Shown one piece after another: positions 1 to 5,536 of a DNA stretch of 5,536 nt (position 1 is its first letter; each line of letters begins with the position of its first letter). Origin of the DNA: Candidatus Altarchaeota archaeon (GTDB lineage Archaea > Altiarchaeota > Altiarchaeia > IMC4 > SCGC-AAA252-I15); the NCBI GenBank assembly GCA_018815265.1, contig JAHIYG010000089.1, forward strand, positions 1 to 5,536. Direction: 5' to 3'. The translations under genes were made by a program, and so were the position numbers. Below the pieces are notes generated by a model, which did no database searches, had not been told where the DNA came from, and saw only the letters and a program-made list of their open reading frames with translations.

Positions 1-111
1 GACTGCGGGGCATGCTCTTACATACAATATGTGGAGGGTAACTCTGTATTGGATTTGAAGCCTCAAAGCATATGGTTAGGTTTAACGACATTTTTCAAAC
101 TCAAAAAATGA
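1..111 (+). CDS. C-terminal tail of an unidentified protein (5' partial)
   Basis: Frame 1 is open from the window edge to a TGA at 109-111, leaving 36 residues. They begin DCGACSYIQYVEG and end FFKLKK. I do not recognise the family. The C-x2-C pair near the left edge recalls an iron-sulfur or zinc site, but there is too little sequence to assign one. The main support for coding is the junction: the TGA overlaps the ATG at 108-110 as ATGA, the arrangement used at three other junctions in this window. Codons such as GAG GGT, TTG, GAT and AAG look like those of the downstream genes. A second frame is also open from the edge to a TGA at 56-58, so the reading frame is not certain. Confidence 0.45.
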   Translation, partial: DCGACSYIQYVEGNSVLDLKPQSIWLGLTTFFKLKK

Positions 112-1106
112 ATGACTTGTGTGGGATTGAATTAAAGGACTTTGAAGTCACATCTGGGAATAAGAACATATCTTTCGAAAAGGATTTGGCTGGATTGTGC
201 CCCGCCCTTTTCCACACTGTCCTTCCCTACATCTTCAGTTTTCAGAATGGCTCTTGGTTTAGTTGGGAGCAGGACAAGGACTCGGTTACTGCGATGTGTC
301 CCATGGGATATGTTGGGGTGGAAGTCAGGAGGAAGGGAAAAAATCAGGCTGTTGTTAGGGTGACTGAGTCTGGTCTAGGGTGTCCAAGGCACAAACTTGG
401 TCAGGAATACGCCACCAAAGTCACTTCAAAGACTATTTTATTGTTTGATCAAATCTTCCCATATCTAATGTATGTTAAGAATAGGAGAAGGCAGGTCGAA
501 TTTTTCCATGACAGCTACTGGAAAATTAGCTTAAAAAAATCCAAGTCGTCTAAGGCGGTTGGCTCATGTTTTTTGGAGGGTGAAGTATCAAAGAGGCTTT
601 CGTCGGTTGAGGTTACGGGAATGTTGAGGGGTTGTGCCTACCATAGGGGTAAGGCGAAATACGATTTTGACAGGGTTTCCCCAAAAGGTTTTTGCCTTTT
701 CGCATATCACCTTATCTATCCACCTGCTCTTTCGAGGCTCTACAGTGGCGTATGTGACGATGAAGTGAGGGTGCGTTGTCCTGGCACCAAAAACTACATT
801 GTCATGAAAATTATTCGTAGGCCCAAACCTTTCAGGGTTTTGTATGTCTTTTTGGAGTGGTTTTTTAGGCGTGTTAACTTCTGTCAGGACATCACGTTTG
901 ACAGGGTTTTTGTAGAGGTTTCTGAGGTTAAAGGATGTCCCGCCAATGTAGCGGAAGGGTTTTCCTTTGAGTTCGGAGTAAAGGGTTTGCTTTGTCCGGC
1001 CTCTTTTGATAATTTATTTTCGCAGATTGTCAATTCAGATAGGGAGGGTGTTTTTCAATGTCCCGCAGCTCCGTGCAGGATTAAATTCGGCTTGGGTTTA
1101 AAATGA
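108..1106 (+). CDS. Cysteine-rich protein with four tandem TIGR04076-like units, function unknown
   Basis: This encodes 332 residues with 14 cysteines and seven Cys-Pro dipeptides; no signal peptide or clear membrane helix is seen. Residues are counted from ATG108. The protein appears to be four units resembling the small (about 80-100 residue) TIGR04076 family, whose pattern is a strand, C-x-x-G/H, a GxCxxAxxxxxPY helix, then CPD. Unit 1 (1-75) has C5, GLCPALFHTVLPYIF at 29-43 and C64-P65. Unit 2 (81-143) keeps C92-P93 and H95 but lacks the later cysteines. Unit 3 (166-236) has C176, PKGFC ending at C196, and C224-P225. Unit 4 (262-332) has C277-P278, C296-P297 and C318-P319. Recognition is from memory of the family consensus, and no molecular function is established for it. 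Metal or redox chemistry by the cysteines is only inference. An in-frame ATG at 72 would add 12 residues. I chose 108 because it gives the same 4-bp ATGA overlap as its neighbours, but 72 would supply a possible missing first strand. Neither start has a clear Shine-Dalgarno sequence. Its TGA overlaps the SDR start. Confidence 0.75.
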   Translation: MNDLCGIELKDFEVTSGNKNISFEKDLAGLCPALFHTVLPYIFSFQNGSWFSWEQDKDSVTAMCPMGYVGVEVRRKGKNQAVVRVTESGLGCPRHKLGQEYATKVTSKTILLFDQIFPYLMYVKNRRRQVEFFHDSYWKISLKKSKSSKAVGSCFLEGEVSKRLSSVEVTGMLRGCAYHRGKAKYDFDRVSPKGFCLFAYHLIYPPALSRLYSGVCDDEVRVRCPGTKNYIVMKIIRRPKPFRVLYVFLEWFFRRVNFCQDITFDRVFVEVSEVKGCPANVAEGFSFEFGVKGLLCPASFDNLFSQIVNSDREGVFQCPAAPCRIKFGLGLK

Positions 1107-2083
1107 AGGGCAAGGTTTTGGTTACAGGGGCTAGTGGTTTTGCTGGAAGTCATCTTGCTAAATTGTTGGTTTCCAAAGGCTATGATGTTAGGGTTTTGGT
1201 GAGGAAAACAAGCTCTCTCGACTACATCCGGGATTTCCTGGACAAGGTTGAGGTGGTTCATGGTGACATAACGTCGGAGTCTGATTTGGCAGACGCTATT
1301 GAAGGCTGTGATATTGTCTGCCACGTTGCAGGTGCGTTGGGTCATGGTGTTTCCAGAGAACTTTTATGGGCTACTAATTCCATGGCTGTAGGATTGGTTG
1401 CTAAGGTTTGCCTGTCAAAAAATGTGAAACATCTTGTGCATTGCAGCACAGCATATGTTTTGGGTTTGCCATCTGCGAGATTTGCTTTGGAGGATTCTGT
1501 GGCGAAACCTGAGACTGAATACGAATTAAGCAAAGCCGATGGGGAGAAGAAAGTTTTGGAATATGCTAATAAGGGTTTGAATGTAACTGTTTTGAGGCCG
1601 CCTCCAATAGTGGGTCCGGGGGATACAAAGAACCTCTTAAAGCTTTTTAAAATGGCATCTAAAGGGGTTTTTCCGCTTGTTGGCTCAGGTGATAACCTGT
1701 TTCAGGTCGTGTATGTGGAAAATCTCTCACATGCTTTCGAGTTTGTTTTAGGCAATGAACAAGCATATGGGCGGGTTTTTCATGTTGCCGATGAAGCGAC
1801 TTCCCTTAAGTGTTTTGTCGAGATGTTATCTAATGCATTGGGGAAAAAGGTTTATTTCATATGTTTCCCTGTTTTTTTGATGGCATGCGTAGCTGAAATT
1901 TCAGAACTCATTTCACGTTTTGGTTTTTCTTTGCCCATGACTAAGTCTAGGTTGAGGATGATGACAAAGGACTATTCCTACTCAACGGAGGCGCTTAAGG
2001 GGTTAAGTTGGAGTTCTAAAAAGGGTTTGCAGGAGGGCTTGGTTGAGACTGTAAAATGGTATCAAAACAAGGGTCTAATATGA
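1103..2083 (+). CDS. Extended SDR family NAD(P)-dependent epimerase/reductase
   Basis: This is a 326-residue cytosolic oxidoreductase, the usual length for extended short-chain dehydrogenases/reductases. The N-terminal Rossmann fold carries the nucleotide-binding glycines in TGASGFAGSHL (residues 8-18), VVHGDIT (51-57) around the adenine pocket, and VAG at 75-77. The catalytic set is intact: S115-T116 in HCSTAYVLG and Y140-x3-K144 in YELSKADGEK. LRPPPIVGPGD (164-174) and the end KWYQNKG (318-324) are typical of the 3-beta-HSD / dihydroflavonol-reductase-like branch as well as NDP-sugar epimerases, and VYVENL (203-208) is the usual substrate-domain motif. The sequence does not fix the substrate. 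In this setting, a nucleotide sugar or a lipid/polyprenyl carbonyl compound are both reasonable inferences. A hydrophobic stretch at 250-262 might touch the membrane. ATG1103 overlaps the preceding stop as ATGA, and its own TGA overlaps the GT2 start, so translation is probably coupled. Confidence 0.92.
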   Translation: MKGKVLVTGASGFAGSHLAKLLVSKGYDVRVLVRKTSSLDYIRDFLDKVEVVHGDITSESDLADAIEGCDIVCHVAGALGHGVSRELLWATNSMAVGLVAKVCLSKNVKHLVHCSTAYVLGLPSARFALEDSVAKPETEYELSKADGEKKVLEYANKGLNVTVLRPPPIVGPGDTKNLLKLFKMASKGVFPLVGSGDNLFQVVYVENLSHAFEFVLGNEQAYGRVFHVADEATSLKCFVEMLSNALGKKVYFICFPVFLMACVAEISELISRFGFSLPMTKSRLRMMTKDYSYSTEALKGLSWSSKKGLQEGLVETVKWYQNKGLI

Positions 2084-2793
2084 GTAACGACAGGGCTTTA
2101 CTGGATTTGTCCATTGTAATTCCCTCCTACAATGAGCGGAATAGGATATTCAAGACCCTTGATGCATATACCTCATTTTTTGACACTAAAAAAATTAGAT
2201 ATGAGATAATAGTTGCTGACATCTCAACTGATGGTTCAAAGGAGCTGATTAGGAAATACCAGAAAAAACATAAAAACGTGGTGGTGTTGGATATTAAACA
2301 GAGGGGGAAAGGCCTCGCAGTCTTTGAGGGTTTTAAGATTTCAAAGGGGAAGCTATTGTCCTTCACTGATGCTGACAATGCAACTCCTCCACCAGAATTT
2401 TTCAAGCTTTATGGGGAGTTGGAGGGTTTTGACGCAGCTATCGGCTCCCGGGGTATGAGGCGTTCTAAGGTAGTAAATTATCATCAGTCCTTTTTCAGGC
2501 GGTTGGGAAGTTTTGTCTTGGGTGTTGTATTCGTTTACTTTATCTTTGGTTTACATATTCACGACACTCAGTGCGGTGCGAAGATTTTCAGGAGGGAGAA
2601 GATTTTAAAGGTTTTGCCGAAGATGCGAATTACCAACTCCATCTTTGACATAGAGCTGCTGTGGAGGTTTAGCAAGATAGGGAAAATAAACGAGGTTCCG
2701 ATAAAATGGGTGGATGACAATTTCAGTCATTTCCGCTGGAGTGAGACTATTTCAGAGTTCTTCTGGCTTTTGAGGGTTAGGTTTGGGTTGTAA
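2080..2793 (+). CDS. Family 2 glycosyltransferase, polyprenyl/dolichyl-phosphate-hexose synthase type
   Basis: This 237-residue GT-A enzyme probably transfers glucose, mannose or a similar hexose from a nucleotide sugar to a polyprenyl phosphate at the cytoplasmic face of the membrane. Motifs in order are IVIPSYNE (12-19), the nucleotide-binding loop IIVADISTDGS (43-53), RGKG (75-78), the metal-binding D97-A98-D99 followed by NATP, IGSR (121-124), DTQCGAKIF (162-170), FDIELL (189-194) and VPIKW (206-210). DTQCG, FDxELL and DADxATP together mark the DPG-synthase (Alg5-like) subgroup rather than generic GT2s. The loop reads ADIS instead of the usual DDGS, which changes the first aspartate and the glycine. 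Residues 144-158 are hydrophobic, but there is no C-terminal membrane anchor. An upstream in-frame ATG at 2056 would overlap the SDR by 28 bp. I chose 2080 because it gives the ATGA overlap, starts ten residues before the first strand, and has a weak AAGGG at 2069-2073. The donor sugar cannot be read from the sequence. Confidence 0.9.
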   Translation: MSNDRALLDLSIVIPSYNERNRIFKTLDAYTSFFDTKKIRYEIIVADISTDGSKELIRKYQKKHKNVVVLDIKQRGKGLAVFEGFKISKGKLLSFTDADNATPPPEFFKLYGELEGFDAAIGSRGMRRSKVVNYHQSFFRRLGSFVLGVVFVYFIFGLHIHDTQCGAKIFRREKILKVLPKMRITNSIFDIELLWRFSKIGKINEVPIKWVDDNFSHFRWSETISEFFWLLRVRFGL

Positions 2794-3506
2794 TGGATCA
2801 AAGGGATGTGGAGGCAGGGATAGGAAGAGAGTATTTCACAAACCGTTTCCAGCTTGACATACTTAAGGCGCTTCTTTCAAGGACGAAACTGCGTGAAACC
2901 GCTAGTATCCTATCCATCGGCTGCGGCGAAGGCAATGAGCTTGAGGTTTTGAAGAGGTATGGCGTTGTCGACGTCTTGGACATTGACGGTGAGGCCATAG
3001 AGTCCATACCAAAAGGCGATTACTGTAGGTGTATAGTCGGTGACATATGCGATTTTAAGTCTGTGGACAAATACGACCTAATTGTCGGTTTGGAAGTTTT
3101 GGAGCATATTGTAGCTGATGCCAAAGCTGTTGAGTGCATCGCAGACTGCATGAAGCCTGGGGGGTTTTTTGTCTTTTCGGTTCCAGCACACCAGTTCCTC
3201 TTCAGCAGTCATGACCGTTTCCTAAATCATGTGAGGCGCTATAGCAGTAAAGGTTTAAAATCTCTGCTTTCTGGGAGGTTTACTGTAGCTTTTCTGTCTT
3301 TCAGGTATTTTTTCCTTTTTTTGCCTGTTTTCTTGAGCAAGCTCGTAAACAGGGACAGGGACGCAGGTGTTGAGGCTCCGAAACTTCCTGGTTTTTTGAA
3401 TGAGTTCTTGTATCTCTTGTGTCGTTTTGAGGCTTACCTATTTGGTCTTGGGATTTCCTTGCCCCTTGGCATTTCTCTGGTGGGTATCGCAAAGAGGAGG
3501 ACATGA
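2793..3506 (+). CDS. Class I SAM-dependent methyltransferase (Methyltransf_11/23 type)
   Basis: This encodes 237 residues with a Rossmann-like methyltransferase core. Motif I is ILSIGCGEGNEL (39-50), which binds S-adenosylmethionine. The strand-2 acid follows in VLDIDG (61-66), GDICDF (83-88) fits the adenine-binding loop, motif IV is YDLIVGLEVLEHI (94-106) and KPGGFFVFSVPA (121-132) is motif VI. The following SSHDRFLNHVRRY (138-150) is a signature I associate with methyltransferases encoded beside polyprenyl-phosphate glycosyltransferases, where substrates are largely unassigned. The C-terminal third is hydrophobic (for example 171-184), suggesting contact with a membrane or a lipid-linked substrate; this is inference. 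The ATG shares its A with the TAA of the GT2 gene (TAATG), so translation is probably re-initiated. No Shine-Dalgarno sequence is evident. The stop overlaps the next gene as ATGA. Confidence 0.9.
   Translation: MDQRDVEAGIGREYFTNRFQLDILKALLSRTKLRETASILSIGCGEGNELEVLKRYGVVDVLDIDGEAIESIPKGDYCRCIVGDICDFKSVDKYDLIVGLEVLEHIVADAKAVECIADCMKPGGFFVFSVPAHQFLFSSHDRFLNHVRRYSSKGLKSLLSGRFTVAFLSFRYFFLFLPVFLSKLVNRDRDAGVEAPKLPGFLNEFLYLLCRFEAYLFGLGISLPLGISLVGIAKRRT
3494..3500 (+). promoter_or_regulatory. Strong Shine-Dalgarno sequence for the membrane-protein gene
   Basis: GAGGAGG lies within the last codons of the methyltransferase gene. It ends 2 nt before ATG3503 and 5 nt before ATG3506, which are consecutive in-frame codons. 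Spacing from the last GAGG favours 3506, while spacing from the first GAGG (3494-3497) fits 3503. It is the only convincing Shine-Dalgarno sequence at a gene junction here. Confidence 0.7.
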
Positions 3507-5536
3507 TGAACAAGTTTTTTTTGATATTGTTTTTATTTGTTTTCATGGCGTTGTTCAACATACAGTACCTCTTTTATTGTGTGTTGTGTACTCTATTGTT
3601 TTTTTTTCTTGGATTCGGCTTTACTGCGGTTCTTTTGCCAGATTTAAAGCGAGAGTATACCTTGTTTCTTTCACCTTTTTTCGGTTTCTCATATCTGGTG
3701 GCTTCTCTTTGGTTTCTCTATAACCTTGATATTGGAGGAACTGATGTTTATTGGTGGTGGCTTATGCTACCTCCATTTTTTGCATTGTTTTTTAAGCCTT
3801 CCTTTCTGAGGGATTTTTGGAGTGGGTGGTCATGTTCTTTTTATCCTTTTTTGGCTTTGTTGATTGCGTTTTTTTCCCTCTCTATCCCTCTTTTGAGCAT
3901 TGACGTCCTTGCTGCTAGGGTTTTGGGAAACAATGACGTCATTGGCTATTGTATTTTCTCACGGACTTTGAAGGAGATGTCTCCCTCTGGTTTGGTGGGT
4001 TTTGCCGCTTCTCAAGGCACCTATCAAGTCATGGATACGGTGTTTGGGGCTTATTCAGGTCTTTCCTTTTTCAGCTCAGTAGTTGGCATTGGCCCTCACG
4101 AGGTCGAGGGGGTTTTGATTGTGGTTTTTTTAGTCCTACAAATTCCGTTGGTTTTTGTTTTTGCTAGGGATTATTTTAAATATTCTGAGTTCGCATCCTT
4201 TGGGGTTTCTGTGGCGTTTGGTTTGAATTCTGTGGTGTTTTACACTATCTACCAATATTATCTTTCGCAGGTTATTTCGATGGGTTTGTGTCTTTGTATC
4301 TTACTCCTTTGTTTTCTTCTTTTTTCAGGTTTTGGCGGTTTTTGGAGGTTGATTTTGGTTTTTGGGGTTTTGAATTTTGGTTTTTCCCTCACGTATCCTC
4401 ATATGTTGCCTTTGGTTTATCTTGTTGTCTTTTTTTATATTTCTTTGAGGGTTTTGTTTTTGAGGTCTTTTTCTGGCGTCTATTTGTGGTTTCGTGTTTT
4501 GATTGGGGGCTTCATACTTAGCCTGTTTTTTTCCCCATATAGAGCTGTTAAAATGTTTGAGAATCTATTTCTTATGGGGTCTGTGAAGGCTGGTTGGTTT
4601 ATCCCAATCCTTGACCCCAAGCAGATTTTTGGGGTAGACATGTTTTATCACCTTTATGTTTCTCACTTTGATGCGTTGTCTTTTTTGGTTGTGGCTTTTG
4701 TCTTGGCTGGCATAATAAAGCTTTATAAAACTGAGAGAGATGTTTTCCTGGTTTGTGCGGCTTTTTTTGTTTCTTTGGTTGTGGGTTATCTTTATTTGTG
4801 CGTCTTAAACGACGGAGTATCAGATGTTGCAGGGGAGGGTTGGGGGGGCTACAAACACTATAAGTTTCTGTCCTTTTTCATCGCCCCTGTCCTAATATCG
4901 TCTCTTGTATTTTTTCGGAGTGTAAGGTGGGGTTTCTCTTATACCTGGGACGGTTTTTCGAATATATTATTTCTTGTTTACCTGTTTCTTGTTTCTTCCA
5001 TAGCTTATTCCATGGTTTCACACATTGGAGACCACAGCATTTATGTGTCTGAAGCTGTTTCAGAGCTTTCTAGGGTCGAGTCTTTAGATGGGGTTGACTC
5101 CATCAACATCCTTCCCTCCCCAGGAGGTAGTTATTGGGAGAATATGTGGGAGCACTATTTCCTATTGAGGAAAAACCTTTACACTACCCAGGACACTTAT
5201 TTTCCTGGGGTGGAGGGGTTTGGTGAATGGTTTCTACTTAGGAATATGTCTGAGTCAAGCCATTCTTTTGGTGTTGTTGATGGTCGCCTGTATGTGACGG
5301 ATAATATTGTCTCCTATGATTTTCCGGTATCTGAATTTATTGAGGTCAATAGCGTCTATTCTCTTGTTAAGACTGACTCGTGGATTCTAGACTCATTTGG
5401 GAGTGGCTGGTCTGCTCCTGAAGAAAATCACAGGTGGATGGAGTCGAATGTTTCAGTGATATATGTATCCTCTGAAAGGGCTAGGAGTGTTAATGTAACT
5501 ATGGAGCAGCAGCCTCTTAACCCAGATAATGCCCTA
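3503..5536 (+). CDS. Polytopic membrane protein, probable GT-C-like glycosyltransferase (3' partial)
   Basis: The frame is open from ATG3503 (or the adjacent ATG3506) to the window edge, giving 678 residues without a stop; the C-terminus is missing. I count about 13 hydrophobic helices, roughly 4-20, 22-46, 52-73, 81-98, 112-132, 201-222, 230-247, 257-275, 281-310 (two or one long), 328-344, 391-407, 413-433, 453-471 and 485-505. A loop between helices near 133-200 contains D134, N143-N144-D145 and E158, candidates for the acidic residues of a GT-C active site. TYPHMLP (297-303) and GGYKHYKFLSF (448-458) resemble motifs of large archaeal and bacterial glycan membrane proteins. From about 506 the protein is soluble, and residues 627-655 (FGSGW, then PEENHRWM, then a beta-rich stretch) look like the beta-sandwich domain often found at the end of such proteins. 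The likely role is use of a lipid-linked sugar outside the cytoplasm, inferred from topology and the adjacent GT2. An O-antigen-polymerase-like or transport role is possible. Confidence 0.8.
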   Translation, partial: MMNKFFLILFLFVFMALFNIQYLFYCVLCTLLFFFLGFGFTAVLLPDLKREYTLFLSPFFGFSYLVASLWFLYNLDIGGTDVYWWWLMLPPFFALFFKPSFLRDFWSGWSCSFYPFLALLIAFFSLSIPLLSIDVLAARVLGNNDVIGYCIFSRTLKEMSPSGLVGFAASQGTYQVMDTVFGAYSGLSFFSSVVGIGPHEVEGVLIVVFLVLQIPLVFVFARDYFKYSEFASFGVSVAFGLNSVVFYTIYQYYLSQVISMGLCLCILLLCFLLFSGFGGFWRLILVFGVLNFGFSLTYPHMLPLVYLVVFFYISLRVLFLRSFSGVYLWFRVLIGGFILSLFFSPYRAVKMFENLFLMGSVKAGWFIPILDPKQIFGVDMFYHLYVSHFDALSFLVVAFVLAGIIKLYKTERDVFLVCAAFFVSLVVGYLYLCVLNDGVSDVAGEGWGGYKHYKFLSFFIAPVLISSLVFFRSVRWGFSYTWDGFSNILFLVYLFLVSSIAYSMVSHIGDHSIYVSEAVSELSRVESLDGVDSINILPSPGGSYWENMWEHYFLLRKNLYTTQDTYFPGVEGFGEWFLLRNMSESSHSFGVVDGRLYVTDNIVSYDFPVSEFIEVNSVYSLVKTDSWILDSFGSGWSAPEENHRWMESNVSVIYVSSERARSVNVTMEQQPLNPDNAL
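3515..3607 (+). other. Two long oligo-T tracts at the 5' end of the membrane-protein gene
   Basis: T8 at 3515-3522 and T9 at 3599-3607 are the longest T runs seen in the window and lie within the first 35 codons of the gene. They encode Phe/Leu of the first two membrane helices. Archaeal RNA polymerase can terminate at non-template oligo-T tracts, so they could reduce downstream transcription. Hydrophobic coding content plus TTT preference is the simpler explanation. Confidence 0.3.
5381..5536 (+). other. Putative C-terminal beta-sandwich domain of the membrane protein (truncated)
   Basis: Residues 627-678 of the membrane protein read W-x-L, then GSGW, then PEENHRWM, then an alternating polar/hydrophobic strand pattern (SVIYV, SVNVT). 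The G-x-GW...E...RWM spacing resembles a recurring accessory domain at the end of membrane glycosyltransferases. The domain continues beyond the window. The assignment rests on pattern memory only. Confidence 0.45.

Noticed and set aside
20..30. ACATACAATAT as a possible archaeal TATA-like element upstream of the 72/108 start
   Set aside because: It matches a TATA box poorly, no clear BRE precedes it, and frame 1 reads through it as apparent coding sequence of the upstream gene.
142..363. A 73-codon + strand frame inside the cysteine-rich gene
   Set aside because: It is out of frame with the longer gene, which shows repeated conserved motifs across the same region.
683..700. Inverted repeat AAAAGG-TTTTTG-CCTTTT resembling a hairpin
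   Set aside because: The stem is only 6 bp, AT-rich, inside an intact coding region, and not followed by a T tract. It is not a convincing terminator.
1055..3561. Reverse-strand open frames opposite the SDR, GT2 and methyltransferase genes
   Set aside because: They lie fully antisense to well-supported genes, show no recognisable motifs, and have compositions expected of antisense shadows.
3931..3944. Perfect 14-bp palindrome CAATGACGTCATTG inside the membrane-protein gene
   Set aside because: A 14-bp palindrome is expected about once per three windows of this size by chance. It lies in codons for Asn-Asp-Val-Ile, and no second copy of the full site is seen, so it is not a credible operator.
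3400..4521. Alternative + strand open frames within the methyltransferase end and the membrane-protein gene
   Set aside because: They are rich in Phe, Trp and Cys from out-of-frame reading of T/G-rich DNA and lie inside a continuous 678-codon frame.
3503..5536. Possible frameshift or pseudogene in the membrane-protein gene because of many homopolymer T runs
   Set aside because: The frame reads through without a stop to the window edge, and hydrophobic helices and C-terminal motifs stay in register.

Overview
The window is one uninterrupted coding block on the + strand, with no intergenic space, RNA gene, mobile element or CRISPR array that I can see. It holds the 3' tail of an unidentified gene, four complete genes and a large membrane-protein gene that runs off the right edge. 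The junctions are ATGA, ATGA, ATGA, TAATG and ATGA (1-4 bp overlaps), so this is a tightly coupled operon segment whose promoter and terminator both lie outside the window.

The organism is probably an archaeon, though this is an inference. Arginine is encoded mainly by AGG, which most bacteria avoid. The + strand is rich in T and G, TTG/GTT/TTT codons dominate, and only one of the junctions carries a strong Shine-Dalgarno sequence. The glycosyltransferase is of the dolichyl-phosphate-sugar synthase type, which fits archaea but also occurs in bacteria. I cannot name a phylum.

Layout: (1) 1-111, the C-terminal tail of an unknown protein with a C-x2-C pair. (2) 108-1106, a cysteine-rich protein that I read as four tandem, partly degenerate units resembling the small uncharacterised TIGR04076 family. 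(3) 1103-2083, an extended short-chain dehydrogenase/reductase. (4) 2080-2793, a family-2 glycosyltransferase of the polyprenyl/dolichyl-phosphate-glucose (or mannose) synthase type. (5) 2793-3506, a class I SAM-dependent methyltransferase. (6) 3503 to the end, a polytopic membrane protein of about 13 helices with a C-terminal soluble domain, probably GT-C-like.

A plausible working model is that the GT2 loads a sugar onto a polyprenyl phosphate, the membrane protein uses that lipid-linked sugar on the outer face of the membrane, and the SDR and methyltransferase modify the sugar or lipid. The novel element is the multi-unit TIGR04076-like protein translated together with this surface-glycan or lipid-modification set; its role is unknown.
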